The position numbers and the translations under genes are program-made. The notes beneath the pieces were generated by a model. That model was not told the DNA's origin, searched no databases, and saw only the letters and a list, made by a program, of their open reading frames with translations. A DNA stretch of 64,000 bases. It comes from Thermococcus sibiricus MM 739 (GTDB taxonomy: Archaea > Methanobacteriota_B > Thermococci > Thermococcales > Thermococcaceae). The stretch is from assembly GCF_000022545.1 (NCBI RefSeq), contig NC_012883.1, positions 124,001 through 188,000 on the forward strand. The letters are read 5' to 3'. How positions within the stretch are numbered: position 1 is the stretch's first letter; every line of letters starts with the position of its first letter. This document shows positions 63,122 to 64,000 of the stretch, one piece after another.

Positions 63122-64000
63122 TCAAGCATGCCGTAGGATAAACTCGTCGACCTTGTGGAGCATGTCTAAGGCTATTGCAAAATGCATCTTAGCTTCAGCG
63201 GGTTTTCTGTTTTTAAGGAGTTCGATTCCAAGTCTTATTTCTTGTATGGATGTTTTGAGCTGAAGTTCTGCTCTCCTGGTGTCTACTCCCCTTCTTCCAA
63301 GTTCTCTTAACTCCCTTGAATCTTTCTGGATTCTTATTGTCATCTCTCTGAGGAATCCTTTTAAGTCTCCCAATCTCTCTTGGACTTCTCTTTCATGGAA
63401 CTTCTTCTGAAGGAAGGCCATTGCCCGATGGAATTCTTTTATTGTCTCTGTATTCTCTCTCATAACTTGAAGAGCCTCATCGTATTTCCCTTCATCTGCA
63501 AGGGCCTTAACTTCACTATAAATCTCCTTAAATGCTTCGAGTCTTTCCTGGAGCTCATGAGCGTCGTAACCCTTTTCTTCTGCCATTTCAACGACTTTCT
63601 CTGCTGTTTCTATCCCTCTTGCACCTTTCTCTAGGAATTCATTTACTATTTTGTCTGCATTTGCTTCTACAAGCTCCTTTCTGATTCTTCTAAGTTCTTC
63701 ATCTAAGGCAGCTTTCTTTTCTCTGGCGATTTCAAGATCTTCCCTAGCTTTTTCAAGATCTTTAGCTTTTATGTCTTCCAGCACAGCCTTATATGCATCT
63801 TTAGTCTCTTGTAAGAGCGTCGTTGTATTTCCCACGTCAATTCCCTGTCTCTGGGCAATTTCTATTGTCTTTTCGGCCATTCTGAAGTAGCCTTCCATTC
63901 TCTTTATCTCTTCCGGAAGCCTTTCCTTAAGCTCTTCCTTCCCTCTCTCGAAGCTCTTTAGCACTTCTCTGTAGTGGTGCATTGCAGTGAGGCCGTTTAT
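63122..64000 (-). CDS. Secreted helical protein, second copy (N-terminus beyond the window)
   Basis: The visible 292 C-terminal residues of a protein homologous to 10257-11411. The frame is open to the window edge, and the first visible residues (INGLTAMHHYRE) align with AIQYSLGAMRYYKG of the other copy, so about 90 more N-terminal residues with a signal peptide are expected. The chain is entirely helical and charged (KEELKERLPEEIKRMEGYF), with likely coiled coil. It lies upstream of the wingless sensor protein as partner gene. Confidence 0.7.
   Translation of the reverse strand: MNGLTAMHHYREVLKSFERGKEELKERLPEEIKRMEGYFRMAEKTIEIAQRQGIDVGNTTTLLQETKDAYKAVLEDIKAKDLEKAREDLEIAREKKAALDEELRRIRKELVEANADKIVNEFLEKGARGIETAEKVVEMAEEKGYDAHELQERLEAFKEIYSEVKALADEGKYDEALQVMRENTETIKEFHRAMAFLQKKFHEREVQERLGDLKGFLREMTIRIQKDSRELRELGRRGVDTRRAELQLKTSIQEIRLGIELLKNRKPAEAKMHFAIALDMLHKVDEFILRHA

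Overview
The window is chromosomal DNA of a hyperthermophilic euryarchaeon of the order Thermococcales. The base composition is low in G+C (about 40% by eye), and a 59-residue all-cysteine ferredoxin closely resembles the Thermococcus litoralis protein as I remember it, so I infer a low-GC Thermococcus of the T. litoralis/T. sibiricus type. Archaeal markers include TBP, diphthine synthase, branched-chain polyamine synthase, GTP-dependent PEPCK, a tungstate transporter, IorAB with an ADP-forming acyl-CoA synthetase, BRE/TATA promoters and GGAGGTGA-type ribosome binding sites. No rRNA, tRNA or CRISPR array was seen.

Layout. 1-9.3 kb: purine permease (partial), malic enzyme, dphB, bpsA, an Fe-S assembly protein, two ferredoxins, nicotinate phosphoribosyltransferase, a PTPS/QueD-like protein, metG. 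9.4-11.4 kb: a two-gene operon of a secreted helical protein and a membrane-anchored winged-helix regulator. 11.6-16.2 kb: TauE-type permease, M42 peptidase, TBP under an elaborate promoter, and a beta-CASP nuclease-like operon. 16.4-18.5 kb: a decayed ABC-2 transporter. 18.5-22.5 kb: an aromatic 2-keto acid oxidation operon with a candidate operator. 22.7-27.2 kb: a candidate C/D box guide RNA, thymidylate kinase, sugar-nucleotide genes, PEPCK. 27.3-34.5 kb: an SLC41/MgtE-type transporter with two PhoU-TrkA_C regulators, a phosphoesterase, and the two genes for cyclic 2,3-diphosphoglycerate. 34.6-37.5 kb: wtpABC. 37.6-42.1 kb: an amino acid permease cut by an IS200/IS605-type end, an Lhr-type helicase, and a broken beta-propeller gene. 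42-51 kb: peptidases, a DUF4097 protein, FKBP, cysS, a phosphoribosyltransferase. 51-56.8 kb: a metal-binding lipoprotein-like gene with palindromic operators and a nucleoside-type BMP ABC transporter. 56.8-64 kb: phosphohexomutase, a GC-rich flavodoxin/methyltransferase patch, small enzymes, a TBP-like mini-protein, and a second copy of the secreted-helical/membrane-sensor pair running off the window.

Combined metabolism. Amino acids and peptides are degraded by M42, M20 and prolyl oligopeptidase enzymes. IorAB oxidises aromatic 2-keto acids with ferredoxin as acceptor, and the AcdA subunit conserves the CoA thioester as ATP. Malic enzyme and PEPCK link C4 and C3 pools, and WtpABC supplies tungsten for the oxidoreductases of this lifestyle.

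The most unusual object is the duplicated two-gene module at 9.4-11.4 kb and 62.5-64 kb. One sensor copy carries a cytoplasmic winged helix and the other lacks it, which suggests an undescribed envelope-to-DNA signalling system. Several promoters also carry long inverted repeats that look like operators. All functional statements rest on motif recognition by reading; no search was run.
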